Positions 23,100 through 34,995 of a DNA stretch of 64,000 bases are shown piece after piece (positions within the stretch are counted from its first letter, which is position 1; the number at the start of each line of letters is the position of its first letter). Both the position numbers and the translations under genes were made by a program. Source of the DNA: Voacanga thouarsii (Eukaryota > Streptophyta > Magnoliopsida > Gentianales > Apocynaceae); the NCBI GenBank assembly GCA_026120185.1, contig JANUWF010001481.1, positions 1,865,001 through 1,929,000 of the forward strand. The letters run 5' to 3'. The notes beneath the pieces were generated by a model. That model was not told where the DNA came from. It did not search any database and saw only the letters and a list, made by a program, of their open reading frames with translations.

Positions 23100-24539
23100 G
23101 TCTTTCAATGAGATCAATACTAGTATCCTTAGTTGTGAATGGAGGATTATTTTTAGTTCTTGCTCCTATGAAGGAGCTTGCTCTTCGAAGACTGCTACAA
23201 TTTTAGACTACTTCCTTTCTACATTGGTCAGTCGACTTCCTAGAATCTGTAATTCAGTCTTGGCTTCTACACTTAGCCTATCCACTTTGGCAGCCAAAAG
23301 ATTTAGAGCATCCAAAATACTTTGTGTTAGTCCACTTTCTTCAGTCTTTTACTTGCCTTTGCTGGATGATTCCTCTTAACTTTCATCTATCCTTTTTGTC
23401 CTAACTGGGGCAGTAGAGGCACGTTTCCTTCCTTTAGCCTTAACCTTAAGCAGTTTCTCATTTTCTTCATCCATGGCATCCCTAAGCAGAATCCATTGAT
23501 TGTCTATCTTGATAAACCCCATTTTAAAAAAGAAGTGCTTGCTATAGACATTAACCTTAAAATGCTTAGGGTTAACCAAATTCAGATCCACATTGAAATG
23601 TTTAAACAGCTTAGTCAGAAGATTTCCAAAGGGTAAAGCTTTATTTGGGGACTGAATCATTAATCTTGCAGCCAAATATCCAAAATTACTTGTCCTTCCC
23701 TCTAATAAGGCCAATGTCACCACCATCTGCATATTACTTACAAAAGTTTTGTGCCCAAAACTCGAAACAACCATGGTTGAAACCATATGATGAAGTAGTC
23801 TGCCCATACCATTCAACCACTTGATATTGCGGTCACTTGAGTTTTTTAAACTCTTCCCGCCAGTGAACTTGTTCTCAAATCTCCTTAACTCAAACAAATC
23901 AAAATTCTCAGGTAGTTTGTTCATCTTAAAGAACTATACCCCTCCATCTCTAAAATCAAAGATTCTGTTCAACATTCGGTGGTTACATTCAAAATTTACA
24001 CCTCCAACCTAAAAGGTGTACCAATGCACCAAAAACACATCCCCTATTTCCTCATGTCTTCATTTTCTCAAATTTGAATAAAATTCCCAAACCAAAGTCG
24101 TGTACAATCTTTTATTCACAGACAATAGTATTCCCTAGCCAAACTATTCAAATAAATTTAGGACATTTACAAAATTGAAAAATGCATTTGCATCAACCCG
24201 GTAACCCACAACAATTGTTCTATTCCTAGATACCCAGTCATTATAATAAGTCTTATATTTCAAATCAAGAAATTGGGGTACCTGAGTATCAGTGCTTCCT
24301 TCCTTTGGTAGTTATTCCGATGAAGTAGTTTGAGAGGTGGGTTTATCGGTAGCAACATCCTTGTCCTTTTTCTTTGTGATTAATTGAGTGGTAGCGACTA
24401 ATTTCTTTGTCATTGCTTTGCTTCTCTTAGTCTCTTTTGTCTTTGGTTTGGTCCCTTTACTGGTTTTTGGAAGTTTAGCCATGGTAAATAAAGTTGAAAA
24501 GTTTAGTCTTTCTGGTTTTGGCGTGAGAATGATGTTCAA
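23100..24539 (-). pseudogene. SIRE 3' ORF (env-like / plant transposon-protein domain)
   Basis: Starts near 24539. N-terminal Lys/Thr-rich tail (TKPKTKETKRSKAMTKK), then a VDANAFFNFVNVLNLFE block, LYTTLVWEFYSNLR, and a long open piece (23376-23924, 182 aa) with HHMVSTMVVSSFGHKTFVS and LEGRTSNFGYLAARLM. The C-terminal part (about 23170-23375) is heptad-like: LNLLAAKVDRLSVEAKTELQ. This matches the domain often labelled putative plant transposon protein, found downstream of pol in SIRE elements and long called env-like. No signal peptide or membrane segment is visible. Stops break the N-terminal half. The function is unknown even in intact relatives. Confidence 0.65.
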
Positions 24540-25070
24540 AGGAAAAAAAGGATGAGGACTTTAGATTTTGAAAGAGAGAAAATAATTCAAGTGGGTTTGA
24601 AATCGTTTGGGCTTTACTAGGTATTAAGTAGATAAGTACAATCAAGTACATTGAAAAATGTGATTTTCAGAGATTTAAAAAGATATTTTGACGAAGAAAG
24701 AGAGTGTTTGTGGCTGCAATAGACAAAAAGCGTGGATATTTAGAGTTTGAAACTTTGAAAAGTTTGGACACAGAAATTGTCCATCCGATTTGTCTGCCCA
24801 AACATGGGTCATACGTAGCTATAGGAAGCTACAATTTTTTACTTGGAGCTCAGTCCAAAATGCCCATCCGATTTTGTTATAGAGTATTTGACTTGAAAAA
24901 TGGTTCTAGTAAGGGGTTTTTGGATTCATTTTGTCTAATTTCAATATCCAAAATCTCAATCCACAGTCAAATCTTTTCAGGAACCTATAAGAACAAACAA
25001 CTAACTCCAGCAAAAAAAAAAAAAAAAAAAAATTGTTAGTTACATAATCAGGTAATTCCCAAGCCTCTTC
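24540..25070 (-). other. SR1 spacer between pol and the 3' ORF
   Basis: No recognised frame. A poly-A run (25012-25031) is present. The plus-strand ORF 24704-25039 has no recognisable motif and is rejected as a gene. Confidence 0.4.
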
Positions 25071-25420
25071 TCAAATGATTGAATTTATCTTCAGCCAGTG
25101 GTTTGGTGAATATGATTGCAAGTTAATCATTAGTAGTGATGTATTCAACACAAACATCACATTTAAGCATATGATCTCTAATAAAGTGATGCTTAATCCC
25201 AATATGCTTAGTTCTTGAGTGCTGACAGGGTTTTTAATTAAATTTATAGCACTAGTATTGTCACATAGAATAGAAACACATTTAAAATCAAGACCAAAAT
25301 CGAGTAAAGTATGTTTCATCCATAAAATTTGAGCATAACAACTTCCTGCAGCTATATATACTTATTCCGTTGTTAAAAAAGACACACATGCTTACTTCTT
25401 GTAGTACTAAGAGACTAATG
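25071..25420 (-). pseudogene. SR1 RNase H, C-terminal part
   Basis: Minus-strand frames give YIAAGSCYAQILWMKHTL, then VSILCDNTSAINLIKNPV, then frameshifted sequence. These are the Copia RNase H blocks (EYIAAGSC..., CDNTSAI). The upstream half is at 27162-27593, across the solo LTR 25421-27161. The frame is lost soon after NPV. Confidence 0.8.
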
Positions 25421-27161
25421 TGTAGGGATTTGACCATGCAAGAGCATACACACTGCGGAAAATAAAACCGAAGTTCCTCCTAAAGATCACATGTTTGTCA
25501 ATTAAAACGGGTAAGACAGTAAGTAATGAGATTTACCTGTTGTAGCCTTAATGCAAAAATTTTCTTTGGTTCCAAACTACTATAATCACGATCAAAAAAT
25601 CCACACAGCACACATCTTTTTGTTATGTGATCAATTGCTCATGGTGGCCACTGAAGTCTAAGCGAGGACTACCGCTAACAGTATACACATGAGAGACTTA
25701 AGGAAAACAAAGAAAACTCTCTGCTAGAAAAGTCTTTTGCGGCTAGGGTTGTTTTCCTCTATGTAGAAGAGAAAACAAGAGAGAGAGAGAGAGAGTTTAC
25801 CCGTGTGTTCTATGTTTTTCCACTTAATTAAAGCCCAGAGAACTATTCCCAAGTAATCCCTGGAAAAACCATAGAAAAAACATGTTTCTATGAATTCTAA
25901 TTAAATTAGAATTCATGAATTTGCAATTGAAAACTATAAGTTTTAACTATTGCAATTTGGCTCAAAATTATAACTAATTATAATTTGACCACAATAACTT
26001 CTTCTTCTCACAATTAACCCCACAATGTTATCAAATAGCACCTTAAGTACTTAATCCTCTATTGTGTGTGACCTATTTGGTTTCTCGGTCTATTGGTAGC
26101 GAATATGAATTAATGCAAACATCTTTGAGATTAATAATCCTTAATAATTTAAAATTAACTTATTAAATCTAAACAAGATTGGTTTATTAATTCATCAATT
26201 AATAAACCCATATTCAGCAGATCATGAGCGGTATCTAGCAATACATCATGACCACTCAAGAGCCCAAGAAGTCAAGTGACTTGACATGAACCCTTCAATA
26301 CAAACTATAGTACAATAAATTCCTTTCACCATACAATATCTCATTCGATTTGGAGTACAAAATTAGTGCCAACTCCCTTCAGAATATTAAATAATTCTGG
26401 CCTAAATTTAATAGTACTTGTACTAGGAATCCACTACTCTACATGTGTATTAATTGGAACTATTTTCAATACACAATCACCTTGGCCAAATATTTCATGA
26501 GTAGTAATTTTAACGAGTGGTCGTGAGATATTTGCCCCTAGTATTAGGAGTAGTAAATCCTTTATTAACCATCTCAACTAATTTCATTTACCTCACATTG
26601 TATCTAATATCCATTCCAAAGATGGCCCTCGATCTAGCTTCAGAGATTGGAATCAAAGCACAATGCTCAGTAAACAAAGTACCTTAGAGATCTCAAGTTT
26701 AAGAATATTTGCGCGTTTGCTATAGCAAGATTCTATTACTAGCACTATATAGTTATCCATGTGATTATCTCATAGTCAAGCCATCCAATGTACATATTCT
26801 ATTAACAAACATCCATGTATTAACTTTGAGTATCACAATACTCACGAATATGAGAATCACCGCCTGATCAAATCAGGAAGTCTAACACGTGTTAGTCTTA
26901 ACGCATTAATGATGTCCTCTCTCATTAATGCTATGACTAGGGATTATTTAAGTAGGAACACTATACAGTATAGTAGAAATCTCACATCATAATCTCTATC
27001 ATGATTTTTTTAACACAATGTTGTACTAGGGACTTTATCTAACAATTATTTTACATAAAAGTAAAGAAAAAAAAACTGAAAGATAAATAATGCCTTGTAT
27101 TATAAAATAAATGTATCATATACAATTTACAAGTGATTGCCTCTAGGGCACAAAACTAACA
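25421..27161. repeat. Solo LTR G1 (Copia-type, 1741 bp)
   Basis: Starts TGTAGGG, ends ACTAACA, flanked by a perfect TAATG duplication (25416-25420 and 27162-27166). No internal sequence. Homologous in the same orientation to 34615-36299. It interrupts SR1 RNase H. It carries a GA run at 25779-25795. The parent family is not otherwise in the window, so strand is left open. Confidence 0.85.
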
Positions 27162-27593
27162 TAATGAATGTCCAAGAAATTAACAATGTCCACTTGTACT
27201 CTTTCTTTCAACCTTACAACCTACATAATCTGCGTCTGTGTATCCTATACGTTCAAAAAAGTTAGTTTGAGGATTCCATAGACTATAATCATGTGTTCGA
27301 ACCAAGTATCTAAAATACGTTTTACAGCGCCTAAGTATGATTCTTTGGGACAAAATTGGTTATCTTGATTCATTGGAAATTGGACAAGTAAGGAAATTTC
27401 TTGTTGAGTTACGGACTTACGTACGGCTAGCAGTGAGATATAGAAGACTTTCAATCATATCTCAATATATTGATTCATCTACCTTCTTACCCTTTTCATC
27501 TTTGTCAAGCTTTAATGAAGTGTTCATAGGTGTACTGATTTCCTTTGCTTGGTTTATTTCAAACTTTTTGAGCAATTCTTTAACATACTTAAC
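27162..27593 (-). pseudogene. SR1 RT C-terminus / RNase H start
   Basis: Minus-strand frames give GYTDADYVGCKVERKSTSGH and then FLGHSL next to the G1 insertion site. This is the Copia RNase H start (GYSDAD..., KSTSG). Upstream, frameshifted pieces cover the RT-RNase H connection. It is continuous with the RT ORF ending at 27594. Confidence 0.75.
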
Positions 27594-28594
27594 CTAATTT
27601 AGAAAGATCTCATCCTTGGTCTTCTTAATTTGTAAGGTGAGAAAGAAGTTGAGTTCTACTATCATACTCATTTCAAACTCTTGCCGCATAGTCTTCGTAA
27701 ACTTCTTACATAAAGATTTATAAGTAGCTCCAAATATAATGTCATCAACATATATTTGAACAATTAAGAGGTCATCAGATTTTTTAGCTTTGATGAACAA
27801 CATAGTATCAATCACACTCCTTGAAAAACCTTTTGAGAGAAGAAAATCACTAAGTCTTTCATACCAAGCACGAGGAGCTTGTTTGAAACCATAACGAGCT
27901 TTGGAAAGCTTGAAGACATGATTTGGAAAATATTCACAAATAAAACTAGGAGGTTGCTCCACATATACTTCTTCTTCAATAAAACTATTTAAAAAAGCAC
28001 TTCTAACATCCATTTGAAAGAACATGAAACCTTTGAAAGATGTAAAAGCAAGTAGCATTCTAATAAATTCTAATCTAGCAATGGGTGTAAATGTCTCATC
28101 ATAGTCAATACCCTCCTCTTGATTGAATCCATGGGCAACAAGTCTAGCTTTGTTTCTAATAACAACACTATGCTCATCAAGTTTATTTCTAAATACCCAC
28201 TTGGTACCAATTATGGGATGGTTTAATGGTCTACGAGCAAGTTTCCAAACTTGATTTCTTTTGAATTGATTCAATTCTTCTTGTATGGCCATAATCTAAA
28301 AGTCATCACACAAAGCCACATGAATACAATCAGGTTTAATACTTGAAAGTAAGGTGAAATTATCAATAAAGTACTGTCTAGTTTTGACACCATAGCTTGG
28401 ATCTCTGATAATTTGTTCTTTTAGATGTCTAAGTTTGAATTTCTATTCTTTCAGTAGACTTTGACCAACATGATCTTTAGCTCTTTGCTCATTGTCTTCA
28501 ACTTGCTATTCTTCCAATTCTTCTTCTTTAGCATGGTTATCAAGTAATGAATCTTTGTGATTTTCAATGACATTTTTCTTTGGAGTACCTACAT
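27594..28594 (-). pseudogene. SR1 reverse transcriptase
   Basis: The ORF 27594-28292 (232 aa) is the best-preserved coding piece in the window: QEELNQFKRNQVWKL, GTKWVFRNKLDE, KARLVAHGFNQEEGIDYDET, FQMDVRSAFLNSFIEEEVYV, APRAWYERLSDFLL, VQIYVDDIIFGAT and QEFEMSMIVELNFFL. YVDD is the catalytic box and is intact. The wording is that of SIRE/Maximus RT. The frame ends at a stop just after the DEIFLN block. 28293-28594 is the linker from integrase, with stops. The solo LTR begins at 28595. Confidence 0.88.
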
Positions 28595-28837
28595 TGTAAA
28601 ATCCCACCTAAACCTACACTAGAGTAAGAGGGATGGGATACATATCATGTCGTCATGCATAAAATATATCTCTTGAATGATTTTGTGTGCCTTAGAAATG
28701 TGGTTTATGGGTTATGTGATTTATTTGTGCTTGTTGAGTAGAAAGGATAAAAAGAAAATTTTACATAAGGTCGAAATAGGAAGATGGCTTGAGGCTTAGA
28801 TAAGAAGATGATTTGGTTGAGAAAATAAGAATAAGAG

Positions 28838-28905
28838 TAGTTGTGGTTAAGTGGTTAAAACTTTGTGACTTAATCTCTAAAGTCTTGAGTTCAAATCCCA
28901 TCACC
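28838..28905 (+). other. tRNA-like segment, solo LTR copy
   Basis: Plus strand: box-A-like TGGTTAAGTGG (28843-28853) and box-B-like GAGTTCAAATCCC (28887-28899), 33 bp apart. The best preserved B box of the three copies. Confidence 0.5.
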
Positions 28906-30536
28906 TAAGTTTTATTTATATTTATCTTAACTAATGTTTGAATTTTCTTCTTTCTTACATTCCTTAAAGTTAGGAATGTTGTCTTAGGAAAGACACAATG
29001 GTAATGTCTTAACCATGTGGTCTTATCCTAAAAAGAATTCTAGAAGGATTCTTGTCCCTATTATTTTTGCAAGCCTTGTCCTAACCTCTTTAAATTTAAA
29101 CTATTCCTAATTCTTTAATTCATTTTTATATCCATAAAATTCTTAGATAATTACCTTGCTTGGAATTTCAAAATTCCAGCTCTTGTGGGATAGGAGTTGT
29201 CCGAAAATGTGGAGGAAAAATAGGAAGAGGCTTCAATTAAATCACCATAGCTATTTCTTCAAAAAAAAAAAAAAAAAAAACTTGTTTTGGTTAAAAATCT
29301 GGAAAATATTCCAGATTTCCTTTATGACTGGTTTTCAAGATTTGCAGCAAGCTTTATCTACCTAATTCTTGCAAAGAACCAACCATCTTATGTGAAGATG
29401 AAGGCTGAAATGCTTTGGATTTTCGCAGCCTTACATATTGCACCAAACCAGAATTTTTTGGCAGCAAGCAAGCAACCATTGAACATGAATATTGAGCTAT
29501 TTGTTGGTGCTCAAGAACACCTCAAACTTTCACCTTTCCCCTTCAAGATGATGGCTGGAAAACCACCATTAATAGACCTTCAAACACCCTTAAATTCCAG
29601 CTGCAAAACCATTCCAAAGAAGACCATAAATCCTGCACAAAACCATTTCAAATCCTAAGACTTCTTTAGCTTCAATCCCAGAATTTTTTTTCCCAGCTTT
29701 GCCTATTCAATGCTAGGGTCGAGTTTCTTCAACAAACTTCGTCAAGTTTCAGCCTCATACAGCCATGGACAGAACCTCTTGGCTTCTCCATCTACCTTGA
29801 TCAATAGGATTCCATTAACATACCTCAAAACACTCATATCTTCACTCTATTCAAATTTATTCAAACCTCAAATTAAATTCCAGATTTCTGTACCATTAAA
29901 CACTCATCTAGCTAGATGATAAAATCAGAAAATCCTCTACTATTCCATAGCCATTTTCATCCAGCCTAAAACTGAAACAACTTTCCATTCCATGATCAAA
30001 ACAAAGCTAGTTCAGCCATACACCATTGAAGGACAAAAAACCTTCCAAGAGCAAACACCATTACCCACTGCTATACCTCAAACATCTCCACTTATATCTT
30101 AATTTGAATTTTGAAAAAGATAAAACTCTCTCTCTTTTTCTTAGATAACTGAAAGCTTCCCCTAAGCTAGGCCATTTGGCCATCAATCACACAACACACA
30201 CGAAATCACTCTCTCTCTCAATTTCTCTCAATAACACTAAGAACACCAAGAATACACACTACACATCGTCATGCCTAAATCATTTTTAAACATCTCCAAT
30301 CACTCCCAACCTCTCTAAAACATCAGTAGTCACCCTTTTTCTTCCTTGGTGTACTTTATAACACCAAAACACATAAAGTTGAACCTTCAAGCGGATTAAA
30401 CCACCCATTTTTGTTCATGATTCGAAGAACACTAAAAAGGTAAAATAAGAACAATCTTCTTTTTTTTCTTCAACTTCTATACATTCTTATCTTCTTACTC
30501 TCACTCTTTTCCTCTCACTCTCTCCCTTTCTCTTGG

Positions 30537-30573
30537 CCGAAATAATGGATGAACAACCTTGGACGAATTTCGG
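30537..30573 (+). other. Conserved bulged hairpin, solo LTR copy
   Basis: CCGAAAT at 30537-30543 and ATTTCGG at 30567-30573. The arms match the two Tk1 LTR copies although the loop differs by small changes. It lies just after a CT-rich tract. Confidence 0.55.
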
Positions 30574-32918
30574 ATCATTAAAGCCATCAAGCACTCGAGG
30601 TTCTCCCTTGACAAGCAACATCTTCAACATCGAGCGTCATCAAACAGGTATTTTAAATATAACTCTTCTTATTTATTTTGAACTCAGGGTAGGTAGAATG
30701 ATGTGGTTGGATTGTTGATTTATTGGAGGCATGATAGAGACATGTATATTATATAAATATAGTGATTATATGATTTGGAGGTTGAGTGGGTTTAAGGCTA
30801 TTGCATGAAGTATATGAAATTGCAGGTTGTGAATATGATAAACTTGGGAGTAGATTTGTGTTATGAGTTCATATGTCATTAGCAGGAGTTAGTTTGATAG
30901 AGATTGTTGCTACTCATGCAATGCTTATGCTTTTATGTTGTTAATTTAGCCAGCAAATATCATGCTAAAAATTATTACTAGTTTAATAGTATCCTTGTTA
31001 TAATATATGTTAATTCAAGTCTATTTTTTTGATAGATTAACATGTTATTTGTTGAATCCTTCTGTGTATGAATATGTACATAGATTTTCTCTAGCAAAAA
31101 AATTATTGTACGAACTACCTTTATTATTTTTAGAATTATTCTTCCTATCATTATTATTAATATAATTAATAATATTATTAACTTAATTTACTAAATTCGG
31201 AAAACACAAAGTAGTTTCAGAATTAGTGATTATTTAAAATATTATTTTATTAGATAAATAAATAATATATTTTTATTAAATATAAATAATAATATATTGG
31301 AATTAATTAATATCAAATGTCTTTTATATTCATATTATTATTAGTTAGCCACACTAAAAATTTAATTTACACTCATAAATATTATTTGTATAAGAATAAT
31401 TTATTTATTATTTATTTTATTTGTTATTTATTATGATTATTTATTAATTAAAATCAAGTATAATTTATTATTAATATTACTTATTATTTATAATAAAATT
31501 ATTTAATTATTATTTATTGCCAATATTACTTAGGATTTAGTATTACTCATTATTTATTACCAAGATTACTCATTATTTATTAATAAATAAGTAATATTAT
31601 TATTTATTATTTATAACACCTATTTATTTTAACTTATCAAATTAATTTTATTTTATAAAATACTTTATCAACTAGTGATAAAGCTTAAGGCATTGTTGTC
31701 ATAGTTAGATGTTGTTGTGGCTAGTTGACCTAAGATTTATTTATTTATGGCACGTATTGTCTAGATGTTTGACTTATACCCTGTATTTACCCCAAGCGGG
31801 TTTAGGTTGACCTAAATTACCTTGGAAGGCTTTTGTACCCAAAAAAAGAAAAAGATCACGTAAGTTCCTGCATGAAACTATTTGAAGATTAAAGTTACCT
31901 TGGCAAGTCAAACACAATGTATATGGAAATTTGTACTGTCAATGCAATTATGCATAATTTTCCTTTTCTTTTCAATCAAGCAAACCATTTAAAGTTGACA
32001 CAAACAATTTTATACAAAATGCTAAACTTTTCCTAAAAACCAACTTTGACAAGGATTTGGAAACCATAATTGCTATTTCAAAGAGATTTGTTGTATGATC
32101 TTTCTTTTCCCAAGTGGGACGAACACAATATTGAGTACTCAATAAGGGTAGACAACTAAGACTAGTCTTTGAAGGGTTATGGTAAGTCTCTCAGTAGGTG
32201 GCCACCTTTAAGGGATGAGTCCTTCCCGGATAGGATGCCAGCCCTATAGGTCGTACCGGTCCAAGCTAGCACGTTCAGTCAAGTGGGCTGTGTATTTTCA
32301 GAATGGACAACTGGTAAGTTTGGGTATAAAGATGGAGGAGTATTTCACCCGATAGATTGTACACTTTCTTTGTGTCAGTATGCACAAAGTGTGGCATCCT
32401 AAATGTTCTTTTGTCATGGCGCACAACGTGTAGTGCCATGGCTACCTCTTTTGAGTGGTTGTATTTATTGTGCACATGTATGTTTTGAAAGGAAAACACC
32501 ACTCTTCATTTGTGAAATTTACGTGAGACTTGCCACACTTTCTTTGATGAAAATTTCTTAACTTGCATACATGAACCGTTTTTCCTAAAACACTCAAAGT
32601 ACAGACGGGCTTATTGAGATTTATAACTCACCACCTTCTATACTATGTTTTTAGGTTGTTCTTACTGTGAAGGTTATTGATTAGAGATTGCCTATGTTTT
32701 GAAGACTTACTGCTTTTCCCTATGTATTTCATTTGAGAGACTTTAGCAGATATTTATTTATTTTTGAAACTTATTCATGTATTGCTTGGGTTGTAATAAG
32801 TTTAATTTTGAATTATTTCTTTCATTTTTTTTTTGGTCCTAGTTATAAAGACCCTTTGTCCTGTGGAGGAGACGACATCCCTAGCCCTAATAGGATACGT
32901 AGGTAGTGGAGTGTTACA

Positions 32919-33990
32919 TACATCATTATCATCTTTTCTATAGGAATATATGTTATCAAATACAACACGTACAGATTCTTTCACACACAGAGTTCTTTTA
33001 TTGTATACTCTAAATGTCTTTTTGTTAGAAGAGTAACCAAAAAATATTGCCTCATCCAATTTGCTATCAAATTTGCTAAGAGTGTCTCGAGTATTGAGAA
33101 CAAAGCATTTGCATCCAAAAACTTTGAACAATGAAATGGATGGGACTTTGTCAAATATAAATTCAAATGGTGTTTTCCTAAGAAAATGCCTTAGTATGAC
33201 TTTGTTCACAATATAGCATACTGTATTTACAGCTTCTGCCTAGAAATATTTTGAAAGGAAGTTTTCACAAAGCATTGATCTTGTCATTTCTTGCAAAGTC
33301 CTATTTTTCTCCTCAACTACACCATTTTATTGAGGAGTTTTTGCGGCTGAAAAGTTATGAAAAATGCCATTCTCAACATAAAATTTTGCAAACTCATGGT
33401 TGCAAAATTCTCTACTTTTGTCACTTCTAATTGAAATCAATTTGCACCGAAGGGAATTTTGAACACGATTGAGCAACTTTGACAATTCAGAAAATGCTTC
33501 ACCCTTTTGTGCAAGAAACAAGGTCCAAGTAAATCTCAAAAAATCATCTACTAATACATAAGCATGTCTCTTACCACCAAGGCTAATGGTCCTCATAGGT
33601 CAAAATAAATCCATATGTATAAGTTCAAGAAGTTTTGAGGTTGAAATTATTTTCTTGGGTTTAAAGGACGTTTTGGTTTTTTTTCCAAATTGGTAAGCAT
33701 CACACAATTGGTTTTTATCAAATTTCATTTTGGGCAATCCTTTAACAAGTTTTGAAGATAATATATTTAACAAATCAATAGATACATGGCCTAATCTTCT
33801 ATGCCAAAGGTAGCCATCATCATCATTTATGGAAAGACATTTTATATCATAAGCAATAAGATCATCAAGATTTAATACATAGACATTGACAATGCGATTT
33901 GCAACAAAACTGATTTTATTACTAGAATTATGAATGATAGTGCATGAATCTTTTTCAAATTTAACCTTACAACCATTGTCGCATAATTGG
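32919..33990 (-). pseudogene. SR1 integrase
   Basis: Minus-strand frames. 33327-33596 has AYVLVDDFLRFTW (catalytic Asp), ISIRSDKSREFCN (second Asp), and, after a stop, VVEEKNRTLQEM (catalytic Glu). 32919-33209 gives the C-terminal GKCF-type block as VFGCKCFVLNTRDTLSKFD and EAIFFGYSSNKKTFRVYNKR. 33600-33990 holds the zinc-finger side, for example ELIHMDLFWPM. Copia integrase. The C-terminus is cut by the solo LTR at 32918. Confidence 0.82.
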
Positions 33991-34023
33991 CTAATACTAA
34001 GAAGTTGTACTTCAATCCATCAA

Positions 34024-34209
34024 TCAACCATACTTACTTAATAATAGTGGCAGATCCCTTACTAATATTTTTCTCTTTTTCTTATCTTCAAGGGTGACAA
34101 ATCCATTATTTGTAGCTTGAATACCCTCCATTAGTACTGCATTTCCCGCCATGTGTCTAGAGTATCCACTATCAAAGAACCACTTTGTGGAGCTCATCTT
34201 TTGTGGCAA
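34024..34209 (-). pseudogene. SR1 aspartic protease, N-terminal part
   Basis: Minus strand KWFFDSGYSRHMAGN: the D-S-G triad of Copia protease is kept and the wording (WFFDSGCSRHMTG in relatives) is that of SIRE. The frame runs to about 34024 and then breaks. It follows gag and precedes integrase as expected. Confidence 0.8.
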
Positions 34210-34296
34210 ATGTACCTATACACAGGATAGAAGAGTGACTTTTTGTACACATTCTTTCTTGGATCCGTGGGGATTAGTAATGGTTCCTTTAATTCT

Positions 34297-34614
34297 TCAC
34301 ATTGTTTTCACACCGGATTCCATTTTCTTCCTAATATGACACATCAATGTGTTGTGTCCATCTTTGCCACAATATGTGCAACAAGTATGAGTTATATACA
34401 AAGAACTAGCTTTCACAAAATATGACTTGTAATTTCTAGCTTTGTTCACATGCCTATATCCCAGACCATTTCTATCTCCATCTACATGTTGCATTCCAAG
34501 CAATCTATCTAGATTGTTTTTACCATTTGTGAACTTCTCAATGCATATAGAAAGATCATCAACTCTCTTTTTCATGTCATCAAGATCACTAAGCATAATT
34601 TCAAGAGATATTAC
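34297..34614 (-). pseudogene. SR1 gag, C-terminal part with zinc knuckle
   Basis: Minus strand: a coiled-coil-like stretch (LSDLDDMKKRVDDLSICIEK) and then CTYCGKDGHNTLMC, a CX2CX4HX4C knuckle, near 34340-34385. Such C-terminal gag layout is typical of SIRE. The upstream part is at 36300-36503 across the solo LTR G2. Confidence 0.75.
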
Positions 34615-34954
34615 TATTGGGTATCTCAAGCTCGTATACTATACGACGCAGCAGAAAATAAAACGAGATACCATCCCAAGACCCGCCTATGTGTGGAAAA
34701 CAAGACATAAAGATAATAAAGGTAGCAGTTTTTTACCTTTGTTTGATCGTCCGAAGAACAAAATTTCTTCTTCAAGTCGAGGCATGATCCAATAATCCTC
34801 TTATGCAAACTCAACGAGAGTTGGACGTCTAACCACTATAATCACAGTGTGTGATTATCTCTAACAGTGATCCACACAGTGGAATACTCAAGCACCAAGA
34901 TATTTCTGTGCTAGCAGAAAAAGATGGCGGCTAGGGCTTCTCCACGTTTTTAGC

Positions 34955-34995
<41 letters not shown>

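Larger units (their letters stand above)
28595..32918 (+). repeat. Solo LTR of Tk1 family (4324 bp)
   Basis: Starts TGTAAAATCCC, ends GTGTTACA, with a perfect TACAT duplication (28590-28594, 32919-32923). Aligns end to end with the Tk1 LTRs in the opposite orientation. No internal sequence. It separates SR1 integrase from RT. Poly-A 29262-29280 is an expansion. The ORF 29287-29658 lies in ordinary LTR sequence. Confidence 0.92.

Noticed and set aside
22816..23379. 187-aa plus-strand ORF
   Set aside because: Antisense to the end of the SR1 3' ORF, which has the recognisable motifs on the minus strand.
24312..24539. A host nuclear protein with a Lys-rich tail
   Set aside because: Its frame and position fit the start of the SIRE 3' ORF.
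24704..25039. 111-aa plus-strand ORF ending in poly-Lys
   Set aside because: No motif, ends in a poly-A run, lies in the SR1 spacer.
28838..28905. A true tRNA gene
   Set aside because: Boxes A and B are present but no acceptor or anticodon stem can be formed by eye.
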